Source: Pseudomonadota bacterium
Lineage (GTDB): Bacteria > Pseudomonadota > Alphaproteobacteria > JACQOE01
Length of the DNA: 64,000 bases
Direction of reading: 5' to 3'
NCBI GenBank assembly: GCA_016202695.1
Contig: JACQOE010000025.1
Span: 30,436 to 94,435, forward strand
Part shown: positions 1 to 7,327 of the stretch, piece by piece
How the letters are laid out: every line of letters starts with the position of its first letter
Numbering within the stretch: position 1 is the stretch's first letter
Notes under the pieces: model-generated
The model's database searches: none
What the model was told of the DNA's origin: nothing
What the model saw: only the letters and a program-made list of their open reading frames with translations
Made by a program: the position numbers and the translations under genes

Positions 1-843
1 ACCGAGGGCTCGCGCCTGTTCGAGGAGATATGCCGGATCGAGGAGTACTACCTCACCCGCACCGAGATCGCGATCCTCGGCGCGCACGCGGGCGAGATAG
101 CCGGTCTGATCGGCCCGGGCGCACGCCTGATCGAGTTCGGAAGCGGGGCGAGCGTCAAGGTGCGACTCCTGCTCGACGCGCTCGCCAAGCCCCGCGCCTA
201 CGTGCCGGTGGACATCTCGCGCGAGCACCTGTTCGAGTCCGCCCGGGCGCTCGCGGGGGACTATCCGGACCTCGACGTTGTCCCCGTCGTCGCCGATTTC
301 ACCCGCCCCCTCGCCCTTCCGGCGGGCGCCGCCGCGGGCCGGCCGGTTGCCTTCTTCCCCGGCTCGACCATCGGCAACTTCACGCCCGGCGAGGCGGCGA
401 CGTTCATGCGCAACGTCGCCCGGCTCGTGGGCCCGGGCGGGGGGTTTCTGGTCGGCGTCGACCTCAAGAAGGACAAGCGGACCCTCCTCGCCGCCTACGA
501 CGATGCGAAGGGTGTGACGGCGGCCTTCAACCGCAACCTGCTCGCGCGCATTAACCGCGAGCTCGGCGCCACCTTCGACCTCTCCGCCTTCTCGCACTCG
601 GCGTCCTACAACGCCGAGCAGGGGCGGATCGAGATGTACCTCGTGAGCCGCAAGCCCCAGGCGGTGCGGATCGCGGGCCGCAGCTTTCGCTTCCTGCAGG
701 GCGAAGCGATCCACACCGAGAACTCCTACAAGTACGAGGCGGCGGAGTTCCGTGCCCTCGCCGAGGGCGCCGGCTTCGCGCCCCGGGCCACCTGGACCGA
801 TCCGGGGCGGCTCTTCTCGGTCCACTACCTGGAAGCCCGGTAG
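1..843 (+). CDS. egtD: L-histidine N-alpha-methyltransferase EgtD (5' end outside window)
   Basis: The frame is open from base 1 to the TAG at 841-843, so the N-terminus lies outside the window. EgtD transfers three methyl groups from SAM to the alpha-amino group of histidine, the first step of ergothioneine synthesis, in the cytoplasm. Visible family marks are the opening LFEEICRIEEYYLTRTE, the SAM-binding segment IEFGSGASVK, VPVDIS, FFPGSTIGNF, and the C-terminal FSHSASYNAEQGRIEMYLVS, which carries histidine-binding residues in known EgtDs. The partner egtB would be expected upstream. A short gap separates it from the SRPBCC gene. The identification is firm for the part seen. Confidence 0.93.
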   Translation, partial: TEGSRLFEEICRIEEYYLTRTEIAILGAHAGEIAGLIGPGARLIEFGSGASVKVRLLLDALAKPRAYVPVDISREHLFESARALAGDYPDLDVVPVVADFTRPLALPAGAAAGRPVAFFPGSTIGNFTPGEAATFMRNVARLVGPGGGFLVGVDLKKDKRTLLAAYDDAKGVTAAFNRNLLARINRELGATFDLSAFSHSASYNAEQGRIEMYLVSRKPQAVRIAGRSFRFLQGEAIHTENSYKYEAAEFRALAEGAGFAPRATWTDPGRLFSVHYLEAR

Positions 844-920
844 GCTGGCTGAGCCCCGGACCCGGGGCTATCATCAGGGTTTCCCCCGTGCGGGGGCCAC
901 GCCGTGGAAGGGAGACCGTC

Positions 921-1331
921 ATGGTCCAGGTCACGGTCAAGCAGACATTCGACGTTCCCGCAAGCCAGCTCTGGGACCTCATCGGCCAGTTCAACGGAAT
1001 CGCCGACTGGCACCCGGCGGTCGAGCGGAGCGAGCTCGAGGCCGGGGGCATGCGCCGGCGTGTCAGGCTCGTGGGCGGCGGCGAGCTACTCGAGCAGCTC
1101 GAGGAGGTCGACGCGCACCAACGGTTCTACACCTACCGCATCCTTGAGGGTCCGCTCCCCGTTGCCGGCTACACCGCGACCATCCGGGTCACCGAGAACA
1201 ACGAAGGCGGAGCGACGGTTGAATGGTCGAGCGAGTTCGAGCCCTTGGGCAGGCCGGCCGAGGTCGCTAAGCTGATCCAGGGCATCTACGAGCGCGGGTT
1301 CGAGAACCTGAGGAAGATGTTCGGCGGCTGA
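921..1331 (+). CDS. SRPBCC (START/polyketide cyclase-like) family protein
   Basis: This 136-aa protein fits the SRPBCC helix-grip fold, a small single-domain hydrophobic ligand-binding family. The pattern QTFDVPASQLWDLIGQFNGI at the N-terminus, a central beta-rich region (YTYRILEGPLPVAGYTATI) and a long C-terminal helix ending ERGFENLRKMF are typical of polyketide cyclase/dehydrase-type members. The start at 921 is preferred over the in-frame ATG at 888 because GGAAGGGAG lies just upstream and homologues begin near this residue. It follows egtD by 77 bp and may be cotranscribed. Ligand and role are unknown. Confidence 0.8.
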   Translation: MVQVTVKQTFDVPASQLWDLIGQFNGIADWHPAVERSELEAGGMRRRVRLVGGGELLEQLEEVDAHQRFYTYRILEGPLPVAGYTATIRVTENNEGGATVEWSSEFEPLGRPAEVAKLIQGIYERGFENLRKMFGG

Positions 1332-1616
1332 CGCCGCCCTGCGCACGCCGGGACAAGCCGCCCTCCGGGATCCGCCCTCGGGTGCTCTGGACCAAGTGCG
1401 CGCGCACCACCTCGCCATCCCTGTTCCAGAGGCGGACGCCGTGGCGACCGCCGTTCGGGCACGCGAGACAAGCAACACATAGAGGGGAAGAAACAACGTT
1501 CTCGTCGAAGGATGAAGACTGCTCATTAAAATTAGATTAAAGTGAATAAATGAGAACCTATTACAGAGCATACGGCACGCTTGATTCTCGGATGTCAGGG
1601 CGTTAACATGATCGTG

Positions 1617-1632
1617 TCAAATAATTATTTGA
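1617..1632. promoter_or_regulatory. 16-bp perfect AT-rich palindrome (candidate operator)
   Basis: TCAAATAATTATTTGA equals its own reverse complement. It sits in the AT-rich block about 190 bp upstream of the first gene of the oxidoreductase operon. A dimeric regulator site is likely, but the regulator is not identifiable. It does not match the FNR consensus. Confidence 0.45.
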
Positions 1633-1704
1633 TCCTCGCCGTGACGAGGACTCCCGTTTCGAGTCCGGCTCGGAGCGAAGGGTTGGTTACGTCCCGACCG
1701 GGGC

Positions 1705-1718
1705 ATGATCGAGATCAA
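1705..1718. promoter_or_regulatory. FNR/Anr-type box, one mismatch
   Basis: ATGATCGAGATCAA matches the FNR/CRP-family anaerobic consensus TTGAT-N4-ATCAA at all positions but the first. It lies 103 bp upstream of the ATG at 1822. The twin box at 9778-9791 before the next operon strengthens the call. Confidence 0.55.
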
Positions 1719-1821
1719 TGCGCGGGCCGGTGGAAGGCTCTAGGGTCCGGCACAAGTCGTTCATCGCGAAGAGACCAGGAAGGCGAGTCGATCCGCCCTC
1801 TCGGGAGAGAGAACGAGAGCC

Positions 1822-2733
1822 ATGCACGAGCCTGAGCAGGCGCCACCGTTTGAGATCGTGGCGCGAGAGGATTTCTCGGACGTCACCTACCTTCTCGAAA
1901 TCCGCCATCCGCTGATGGCGAAGGCGGCCAAGCCGGGCCAGTTCGTGATCGTCATGGCGCACGAGCACGGCGAGCGCATCCCGCTGACCATCGCCGATTT
2001 CGACCGCGACAAGGGCACGATCACGCTCGTCATTCAGGCGGTCGGCAAGACGACCAGGGAAATGCAGCAGATCTGCCGGGTGGGGACCAGGCTCTATGGC
2101 ATGGTCGGGCCCATGGGGCTACCCAGCCACCTCGGCGGCGCCAAGAAGGTGGTCTGCGTCGGCGGCGGCCTCGGGGTGGCGCCGATCTTCCCCCAGGCCC
2201 GCGGCTTCAAGGAGAGCGGCGCCTACGTGATCGGGATCGTCGGCTTCCGCAGCAAAAGCCTGATCTTCTGGGAGAAAAAGTTCCGCTCGGTGTGCGACGA
2301 GCTGATCGTCTGCACCGACGACGGCTCGGCCGGCCTCAAGGGGCTCGTCACCCTCGGGATCAAGGCGGCGATCGACAAGCATTCCGACATCGACGAGGTC
2401 GTCGCCATCGGTCCGCCGATCATGATGAAAGCCTGCGCCGAGGCGACCCGCCCGCACAAGATCAAGACCACGGTCAGCCTCAACCCGGTCATGGTCGACG
2501 GGACCGGGATGTGCGGAGGCTGCCGGGTCAAGATCGGCGAGAAGACGATGTTCGCCTGCGTCGACGGCCCCGACTTCGACGGCCACAAGGTGGACTTCGA
2601 CGACCTGATGGCGCGCCTCAAGCGCTACGCCGAGGAGGAGAAGAAAGCGCTTGAGAAGTGGCAGGAAACCTGCCGTCTGAGTGGCCTGGTGCCGGCCCCG
2701 TCGAGGGCTTCGGCGGGCGCACCGCCGGCTTGA
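1822..2733 (+). CDS. NfnA/SudB-like FAD/NAD-binding electron-transfer subunit
   Basis: This 303-aa flavoprotein belongs to the dihydroorotate dehydrogenase electron-transfer/sulfide dehydrogenase beta group, the small subunit of NADH-dependent ferredoxin:NADP+ oxidoreductase. An FAD-binding barrel (RIPLTIAD) is followed by an NAD(P)-binding Rossmann part (GGGLGVAP) and a [2Fe-2S] segment. The cluster residues read D226, C231, C234 and C246; as I recall, the Asp plus three Cys pattern is characteristic of NfnA. It opens a five-gene operon, with the NfnB-like gene 52 bp downstream. It should be cytoplasmic and pair with the next gene product. The substrate couple is inferred. Confidence 0.85.
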   Translation: MHEPEQAPPFEIVAREDFSDVTYLLEIRHPLMAKAAKPGQFVIVMAHEHGERIPLTIADFDRDKGTITLVIQAVGKTTREMQQICRVGTRLYGMVGPMGLPSHLGGAKKVVCVGGGLGVAPIFPQARGFKESGAYVIGIVGFRSKSLIFWEKKFRSVCDELIVCTDDGSAGLKGLVTLGIKAAIDKHSDIDEVVAIGPPIMMKACAEATRPHKIKTTVSLNPVMVDGTGMCGGCRVKIGEKTMFACVDGPDFDGHKVDFDDLMARLKRYAEEEKKALEKWQETCRLSGLVPAPSRASAGAPPA

Positions 2734-2785
2734 GCGCGGGCGGCGCGGCAGACCAGGCATCCACGGCATCCCCGATCCGGAGTCG

Positions 2786-4294
2786 ATGATGGCCAAGAAG
2801 AAGACCATACGGACCATTCCCCAGGAGCGGACGCCGATCCGCGAGCAGCCGCCGGCGGAGCGGGTACGGAACTTCTCCGAGGTGGCCTGCGGATACCGGC
2901 TGGAGGACGCCATGCGCGAGGCCGAGCGCTGCCTCCTCTGCCCGGACCCGGCCTGCGTCAAGGGCTGTCCGGTCAGCATCGACATCCCCGGCTTCATCAG
3001 GAAGATCCTCGACAAGGATGCGCGCGGCGCCTACGACGTCATCACCGACACCAACCTCTTGCCCGCGGTCTGCGGCCGGGTCTGCCCGCAGGAGAACCAG
3101 TGTGAGGGCGTCTGCCCGGTGGGCGAGAGCCTGGAGCCGGTTGCCATCGGCCGGCTCGAGCGCTGGGTCGGCGACACGGCGATCGCCGAGCGCTGGAGCA
3201 ACCTGCCCTACATCGAGCCCTCCGGCTTCAAGGTCGGCATCGTCGGCTCGGGGCCGGCGGGCATGGCCTGCGCCGCCGATATGGCCAAGGCGGGATGCGA
3301 GGTGATCGTCTATGAGGCCTTCCATCAGCCGGGCGGGGTGCTGAGATACGGCATCCCCGACTTCCGCCTGCCGAACGAGGTGATCGACGCTGAGGTCGCC
3401 AACCTGGTGAAGCTGGGAGTCAAGTTCGAGTGCAACACCCTGGTCGGCCGCCTGTTCACGATCGAGCAGATGATCGACGAGATGGGCTTCGACGCCGTCT
3501 TCATCGGCACCGGCGCCGGGTACCCGAGCTTCATGGGCATTCCCGGCGAGTCCCTCAGCGGGGTGTTGTCGGCGAACGAGCTCCTGACCCGTTGCAACCT
3601 GATGCGCGCGCGTGACTTTCCCAGCTACGACACGCCCCTCGAGCTCGGCCGGCGCGTTGCCGTGATCGGCTCCGGGAACACGGCGATGGACGCGATGCGG
3701 GTGAGCCTGCGACTCGGCGCCGAGAAGGTGTACTGCATCTACCGGCGCACCCGGGCCGAATGCCCCGCCCGCGCCGAGGAGATCCACCACGCCGAGGAGG
3801 AGGGCATCGAGTTCCATTGGCTGACCACGCCGATCGAGATCCTGGACGACGGCAAGGGCAGCGCCCGCGGCATGCGCTGCATCCGCATGGAGCTGGGCGA
3901 GCCCGACGAGTCGGGCCGGCGGCGCCCCGTCCCGGTGGTGGGGAGCGAGCACGAGTTCGAGTGCGACCTGATCGTCTTCGCGATCGGCACCAATGCCAAC
4001 CCGATCATCGGCCAGACCTCGAAAATCCGGCTCAATCGGTGGGGCTACATCGAGGCGGACGAGACTCTCGCCACCTCCATGGCGGGAGTCTTCGCGGGCG
4101 GCGACATCGTCACCGGCGCGGCCACCGTGATCGAGGCGATGGGCGCGGGCCGCAAGGCCGCGCGCAGCATGAAGGCGTATCTCGGCCTGCGCGACACCGA
4201 CGTCGTCTATCTACCCCCGCGCAAGGGGCAGGAGGGCAAGGCGTTCGGGATCGACCTCGCGGAGCGGAACTTCGTCCGCGTGCGCGTCGCCTAG
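2786..4294 (+). CDS. NfnB/SudA-like NAD(P)-dependent oxidoreductase (glutamate synthase small-subunit family)
   Basis: This 502-aa protein has the GltD/SudA/NfnB architecture. Two N-terminal [4Fe-4S] motifs (CLLCPDPACVKGCP and CGRVCPQENQCEGVCP) are followed by an FAD dinucleotide fold (GSGPAGMACA) and an NAD(P) fold (GSGNTAMDAM) with YRRTRAECPA. The ATG at 2786 (MMAKKK) is chosen because homologues begin here; the upstream in-frame extension overlaps the preceding gene. With the preceding subunit it resembles NfnAB, which couples NADH, NADPH and ferredoxin by electron bifurcation. No glutamate synthase large subunit is nearby, so glutamate synthesis is unlikely. Confidence 0.87.
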   Translation: MMAKKKTIRTIPQERTPIREQPPAERVRNFSEVACGYRLEDAMREAERCLLCPDPACVKGCPVSIDIPGFIRKILDKDARGAYDVITDTNLLPAVCGRVCPQENQCEGVCPVGESLEPVAIGRLERWVGDTAIAERWSNLPYIEPSGFKVGIVGSGPAGMACAADMAKAGCEVIVYEAFHQPGGVLRYGIPDFRLPNEVIDAEVANLVKLGVKFECNTLVGRLFTIEQMIDEMGFDAVFIGTGAGYPSFMGIPGESLSGVLSANELLTRCNLMRARDFPSYDTPLELGRRVAVIGSGNTAMDAMRVSLRLGAEKVYCIYRRTRAECPARAEEIHHAEEEGIEFHWLTTPIEILDDGKGSARGMRCIRMELGEPDESGRRRPVPVVGSEHEFECDLIVFAIGTNANPIIGQTSKIRLNRWGYIEADETLATSMAGVFAGGDIVTGAATVIEAMGAGRKAARSMKAYLGLRDTDVVYLPPRKGQEGKAFGIDLAERNFVRVRVA

Positions 4295-4349
4295 CCGCCG
4301 AGGTCGTTGGCCCCACACCAAGGGACTGCACAGCGGTACTGACGGAGCC

Positions 4350-6257
4350 ATGGACAACACACTGACGATGCAAACCGACGCCGGCACGCGGCGCACGCGC
4401 CGCCCGCGGTCGGACGATAAGACGGTGGCGACGCTCAAGGAGCACATCCTCGAGGTCATCAGCGACTCGGGCGAGGGCGCACAGCGCTGCGGCCAATCGG
4501 TCGCCTCGATCGCGGCGCGGATGGGCAACGGCGTATGGACGGTCGAGATCATACCGGCGGAGATCCAACCCCCGGCCCGCAGCATCGAAGGAGCGAGCGG
4601 AATCCGCATCCGGATCGGCTCGCGGCCGGTCAACAACGGCGGCGACGAGACCGACCTGGTGGTGGCCTTCAACGAGCAGGTGCTGCTCGGTCGGGTGCGC
4701 GCCGGCGAGCTCAAGCGCGGCTGCATCATCCTCCTCGAGAACAAATGGCGGAAGGACCGCGACCCGAAGATCAGGGACTCCTACGCGCAAGCCTACGACC
4801 AGTTCGTCGCCGACGGCTACCGGGTGCACGAGATCCCGATGGAGGAGGAGTGCCTGCGCCACGTGCCCGATCCGCGGCGGGGCAAGAACATGTTCGCGCT
4901 CGGCATGCTCTGCACCCTCTACAGCCTCGATATCGAGCGCGCCCGCGAGCAGGTGGCGTTCGCCTTCCGCAAGAAGGCGGACCGGGTGGTCGAGTCCAAC
5001 CTGCGGCTCCTCGATGCGGGCAAGGAGTGGGCCGAGGCCAACCTCGACTTCAAGTTCAAGATCCCGGCGGTAAAGGCGACCGAGCCCAAGATCGTGGTCA
5101 ACGGCAACACCGCGCTGGCGCTCGGCATCCTCGCCTCGGGCATGGAGATCTGCGCCATGTATCCGATCACGCCCGCCACCTCGGCATCGCATTACCTGAG
5201 CGACGTATTCGAAAAGGTGGGCGGCGTGGTCCACCAGGCCGAGGACGAAATCGCCGCCTGCGCCTTCGCCGTCGGCGCCTCCTATGCCGGCAAATGCGCG
5301 GTCACCATCACCTCGGGCCCCGGCCTGTCGCTCAAGCAGGAAGCGATCGGCCTCGCGGTCATGACCGAGATCCCGCTGGTCGTGGTCAACGTCCAGCGCG
5401 GCGGGCCGAGCACGGGCCAGCCGACGAAGGGCGAGCAGGGAGACCTTCTCGCCGCCTGCTTCGGCAGCCTCGGCGACGCGCCCAAGGTAGTGATGGCGGC
5501 GAGCACCATCGAGGACTGCTTCTACTCGGTGATCACCGCCCGCCGAATCGCCGAGACCTTCAACATGGTCGTCGTCGTGCTCTCCGACGCCAACCTCGCC
5601 ACCGCCCAGCAGCCCTTCCCCCGGCCGCGGTTCGTCGAGGACTGGCTCGCGCCCCCGGTGGACCAGAGCGCCGTGCCCGAGGGAGCGAAGCCCTACGACT
5701 GGGACCCGCTCACCGGCCTCGCCCGCCGCTTCATCCCCGGGCAGCCGAACGGGATGCACACCCTGACCGGCCTCGCGCACGACCGCATGAGCCGGGTCGC
5801 CTACGATCCCGACATCAACCAGGAGAGCATCCACCGCCGGAGCCTCAAGCTCGCCGCCCTGCAGAAGACGCTGAAGGCCCCCGCGCTGTTCGGCGACGAG
5901 GAGGGCGACCTCCTGGTCATCGGCTGGGGCAGCAGCAAGGGCGCCATCGAGGAGGCCGTCGAGCGCGTGCGCGCGGAGGGCCACAAGGTGTCGTCGATGC
6001 ATCTCACGTTTCTTCAGCCCCTGCCGCCCGGCATCGGCGAGGCGATGCGCCGGTTCAAGAAGGTGATGACGGTCGAGAGCAACTGGTGCGACGACCCCGC
6101 CGACGAGATCGTCGATCAGGAGAACCGCCGTTATTCCGCCCTGGCGATGCTGCTCAGGGCGCGGCACTTGGTCGACGTGGACTGCTGGTGCGACGTCCGG
6201 GGACAGCCCCTCAAGCCGGAAACCGTCGCCCGGGTGATGCGCGAGAAGCTGGGCTGA
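4350..6257 (+). CDS. korA: 2-oxoacid:acceptor oxidoreductase alpha subunit with fused gamma domain (KorA type)
   Basis: This 635-aa protein has a diverged N-terminal gamma-like domain (about residues 30-210, with SDSGEGAQ in place of the usual glycine-rich GxGGQG) followed by the alpha domain. Family marks are MYPITPATSASHYL, HQAEDEIAACAFAVGASYAG, TSGPGLSLKQEAIGLAVMTE and QRGGPSTGQPTKGEQGDLL. KorAB enzymes convert a 2-oxoacid plus CoA to an acyl-CoA while reducing ferredoxin. 2-Oxoglutarate is the usual substrate for this domain layout but is not proven here. It is followed after 14 bp by korB. Confidence 0.86.
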   Translation: MDNTLTMQTDAGTRRTRRPRSDDKTVATLKEHILEVISDSGEGAQRCGQSVASIAARMGNGVWTVEIIPAEIQPPARSIEGASGIRIRIGSRPVNNGGDETDLVVAFNEQVLLGRVRAGELKRGCIILLENKWRKDRDPKIRDSYAQAYDQFVADGYRVHEIPMEEECLRHVPDPRRGKNMFALGMLCTLYSLDIERAREQVAFAFRKKADRVVESNLRLLDAGKEWAEANLDFKFKIPAVKATEPKIVVNGNTALALGILASGMEICAMYPITPATSASHYLSDVFEKVGGVVHQAEDEIAACAFAVGASYAGKCAVTITSGPGLSLKQEAIGLAVMTEIPLVVVNVQRGGPSTGQPTKGEQGDLLAACFGSLGDAPKVVMAASTIEDCFYSVITARRIAETFNMVVVVLSDANLATAQQPFPRPRFVEDWLAPPVDQSAVPEGAKPYDWDPLTGLARRFIPGQPNGMHTLTGLAHDRMSRVAYDPDINQESIHRRSLKLAALQKTLKAPALFGDEEGDLLVIGWGSSKGAIEEAVERVRAEGHKVSSMHLTFLQPLPPGIGEAMRRFKKVMTVESNWCDDPADEIVDQENRRYSALAMLLRARHLVDVDCWCDVRGQPLKPETVARVMREKLG

Positions 6258-6271
6258 GGGAGGAGGCAACG

Positions 6272-7279
6272 ATGACGATTCCCGCCACCGAGTGGATGTC
6301 CGAGATCGACGACGAGCCGCATCTCCTCGAAGCCTATCAGGGCAGCCTTCCCCGCTGGTGCACCGGCTGCGGCGACAACGCCATCCTCGCCGCGGTCCAG
6401 CGGCTTTGCCGCGACGAGGGCTTGACGCCCGAGAAGACCGTGTTCGTCTCCGGGATTGGCTGCTCGAGCCGATTCCCCCACTACATGAGAACCTACGGCT
6501 TTCACGGCATCCACGGCCGCGCCCTGCCCGTTGCCGAAGGCATCAAGATGGCGCGCCCCGACCTCCACGTCTTCGTCAACACCGGCGACGGCGACTGCTG
6601 CAGCATCGGTGCCGCGCACTGGATCCACGCCATCCGCTACAACATGAACATGACCGTGATGCTGCACGACAACCATATCTACGGTCTGACCAAGAAGCAG
6701 GTGTCGCCGACCTCGCCCCGGGGCCTCAGGAGCAACACCACGCCGCGGGGCGCCTATCTCGAGCCGTTGAACCCCCTCACCGTCACCCTCGGGGTGACCA
6801 ACGTCTCGTTCGTGGCCCAGGCGGTCGACTGGATCCCGGAGCTGCTCTACGACATCATCTCCGCCGCCTTCCACCACAAGGGCCTGTCCTTCGTCCGCAT
6901 CATCCAGCGCTGCCCGGAGTACCTGCCGAACCTGCTCGATCCGTGGGTGCAGGACCCGATGCGCACCCTCCTGCTCACCCACGAGAACGGCATCCAGGTC
7001 AGTCCGGGCCTGGCCAAGGTCTACAAGAACCAGGTCCGCCACGACCCCTCCGACCTAAACAAGGCGCGCGAGGTCGCCTCCGCCGAGGATCCGATCCCCG
7101 TCGGCCTCCTCTACTGGAACCCCGCCGTGCCCTGCTACGATGTTATTCGCCAGTCGCCGCAGCTGCGCACGCCCGACCTGATCCGGGCCGGGCTCGACTC
7201 CGAGCTCGACAAGTTCACCATCTGGCCGCAGGACGAGCCGAAGCGCGGACAGGCGCGGCCGCGCGCCCGCCCCTCTTGA
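6272..7279 (+). CDS. korB: 2-oxoacid:acceptor oxidoreductase beta subunit (KorB type)
   Basis: This 335-aa subunit should bind thiamine diphosphate and a [4Fe-4S] cluster. Visible are RWCTGCGDNAIL, SGIGCSSRFPHYM, GFHGIHGRALPVAEGIK, the TPP/Mg motif TGDGDCCSIG and DNHIYGLTKKQVSPTS. The start at 6272 follows a strong GGGAGGAGG ribosome site; the longer upstream extension of the frame overlaps korA out of frame. It forms the catalytic pair with korA. The C-terminal tail is basic (RGQARPRARPS). Acceptor specificity cannot be read from the sequence. Confidence 0.88.
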   Translation: MTIPATEWMSEIDDEPHLLEAYQGSLPRWCTGCGDNAILAAVQRLCRDEGLTPEKTVFVSGIGCSSRFPHYMRTYGFHGIHGRALPVAEGIKMARPDLHVFVNTGDGDCCSIGAAHWIHAIRYNMNMTVMLHDNHIYGLTKKQVSPTSPRGLRSNTTPRGAYLEPLNPLTVTLGVTNVSFVAQAVDWIPELLYDIISAAFHHKGLSFVRIIQRCPEYLPNLLDPWVQDPMRTLLLTHENGIQVSPGLAKVYKNQVRHDPSDLNKAREVASAEDPIPVGLLYWNPAVPCYDVIRQSPQLRTPDLIRAGLDSELDKFTIWPQDEPKRGQARPRARPS

Positions 7280-7327
7280 CCCCAGGCCCCCACCGGGCCG
7301 ACCGACAGAGAAAACGCCGACACCGCC

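Larger units (their letters stand above)
1332..1821. other. 490-bp intergenic region with an AT-rich block and two dyad elements
   Basis: No convincing gene is present; the short open frames lack family features and typical codon use. Roughly 1490-1640 is strikingly AT-rich against a GC-rich background. The region holds a 16-bp perfect palindrome (1617-1632) and an FNR-type dyad (1705-1718), and it lies directly upstream of the NfnA-like gene. It is best read as the promoter and control region of the operon at 1822-9601. Confidence 0.6.

Noticed and set aside
1581..1835. 84-aa open frame in the leader of the first oxidoreductase operon
   Set aside because: No ribosome site or family feature, and it crosses both dyad elements; treated as non-coding.
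4110..6269. 719-aa open frame on the minus strand across korA
   Set aside because: It is the antisense shadow of korA in GC-rich DNA; no domain, no start signal and unnatural composition.
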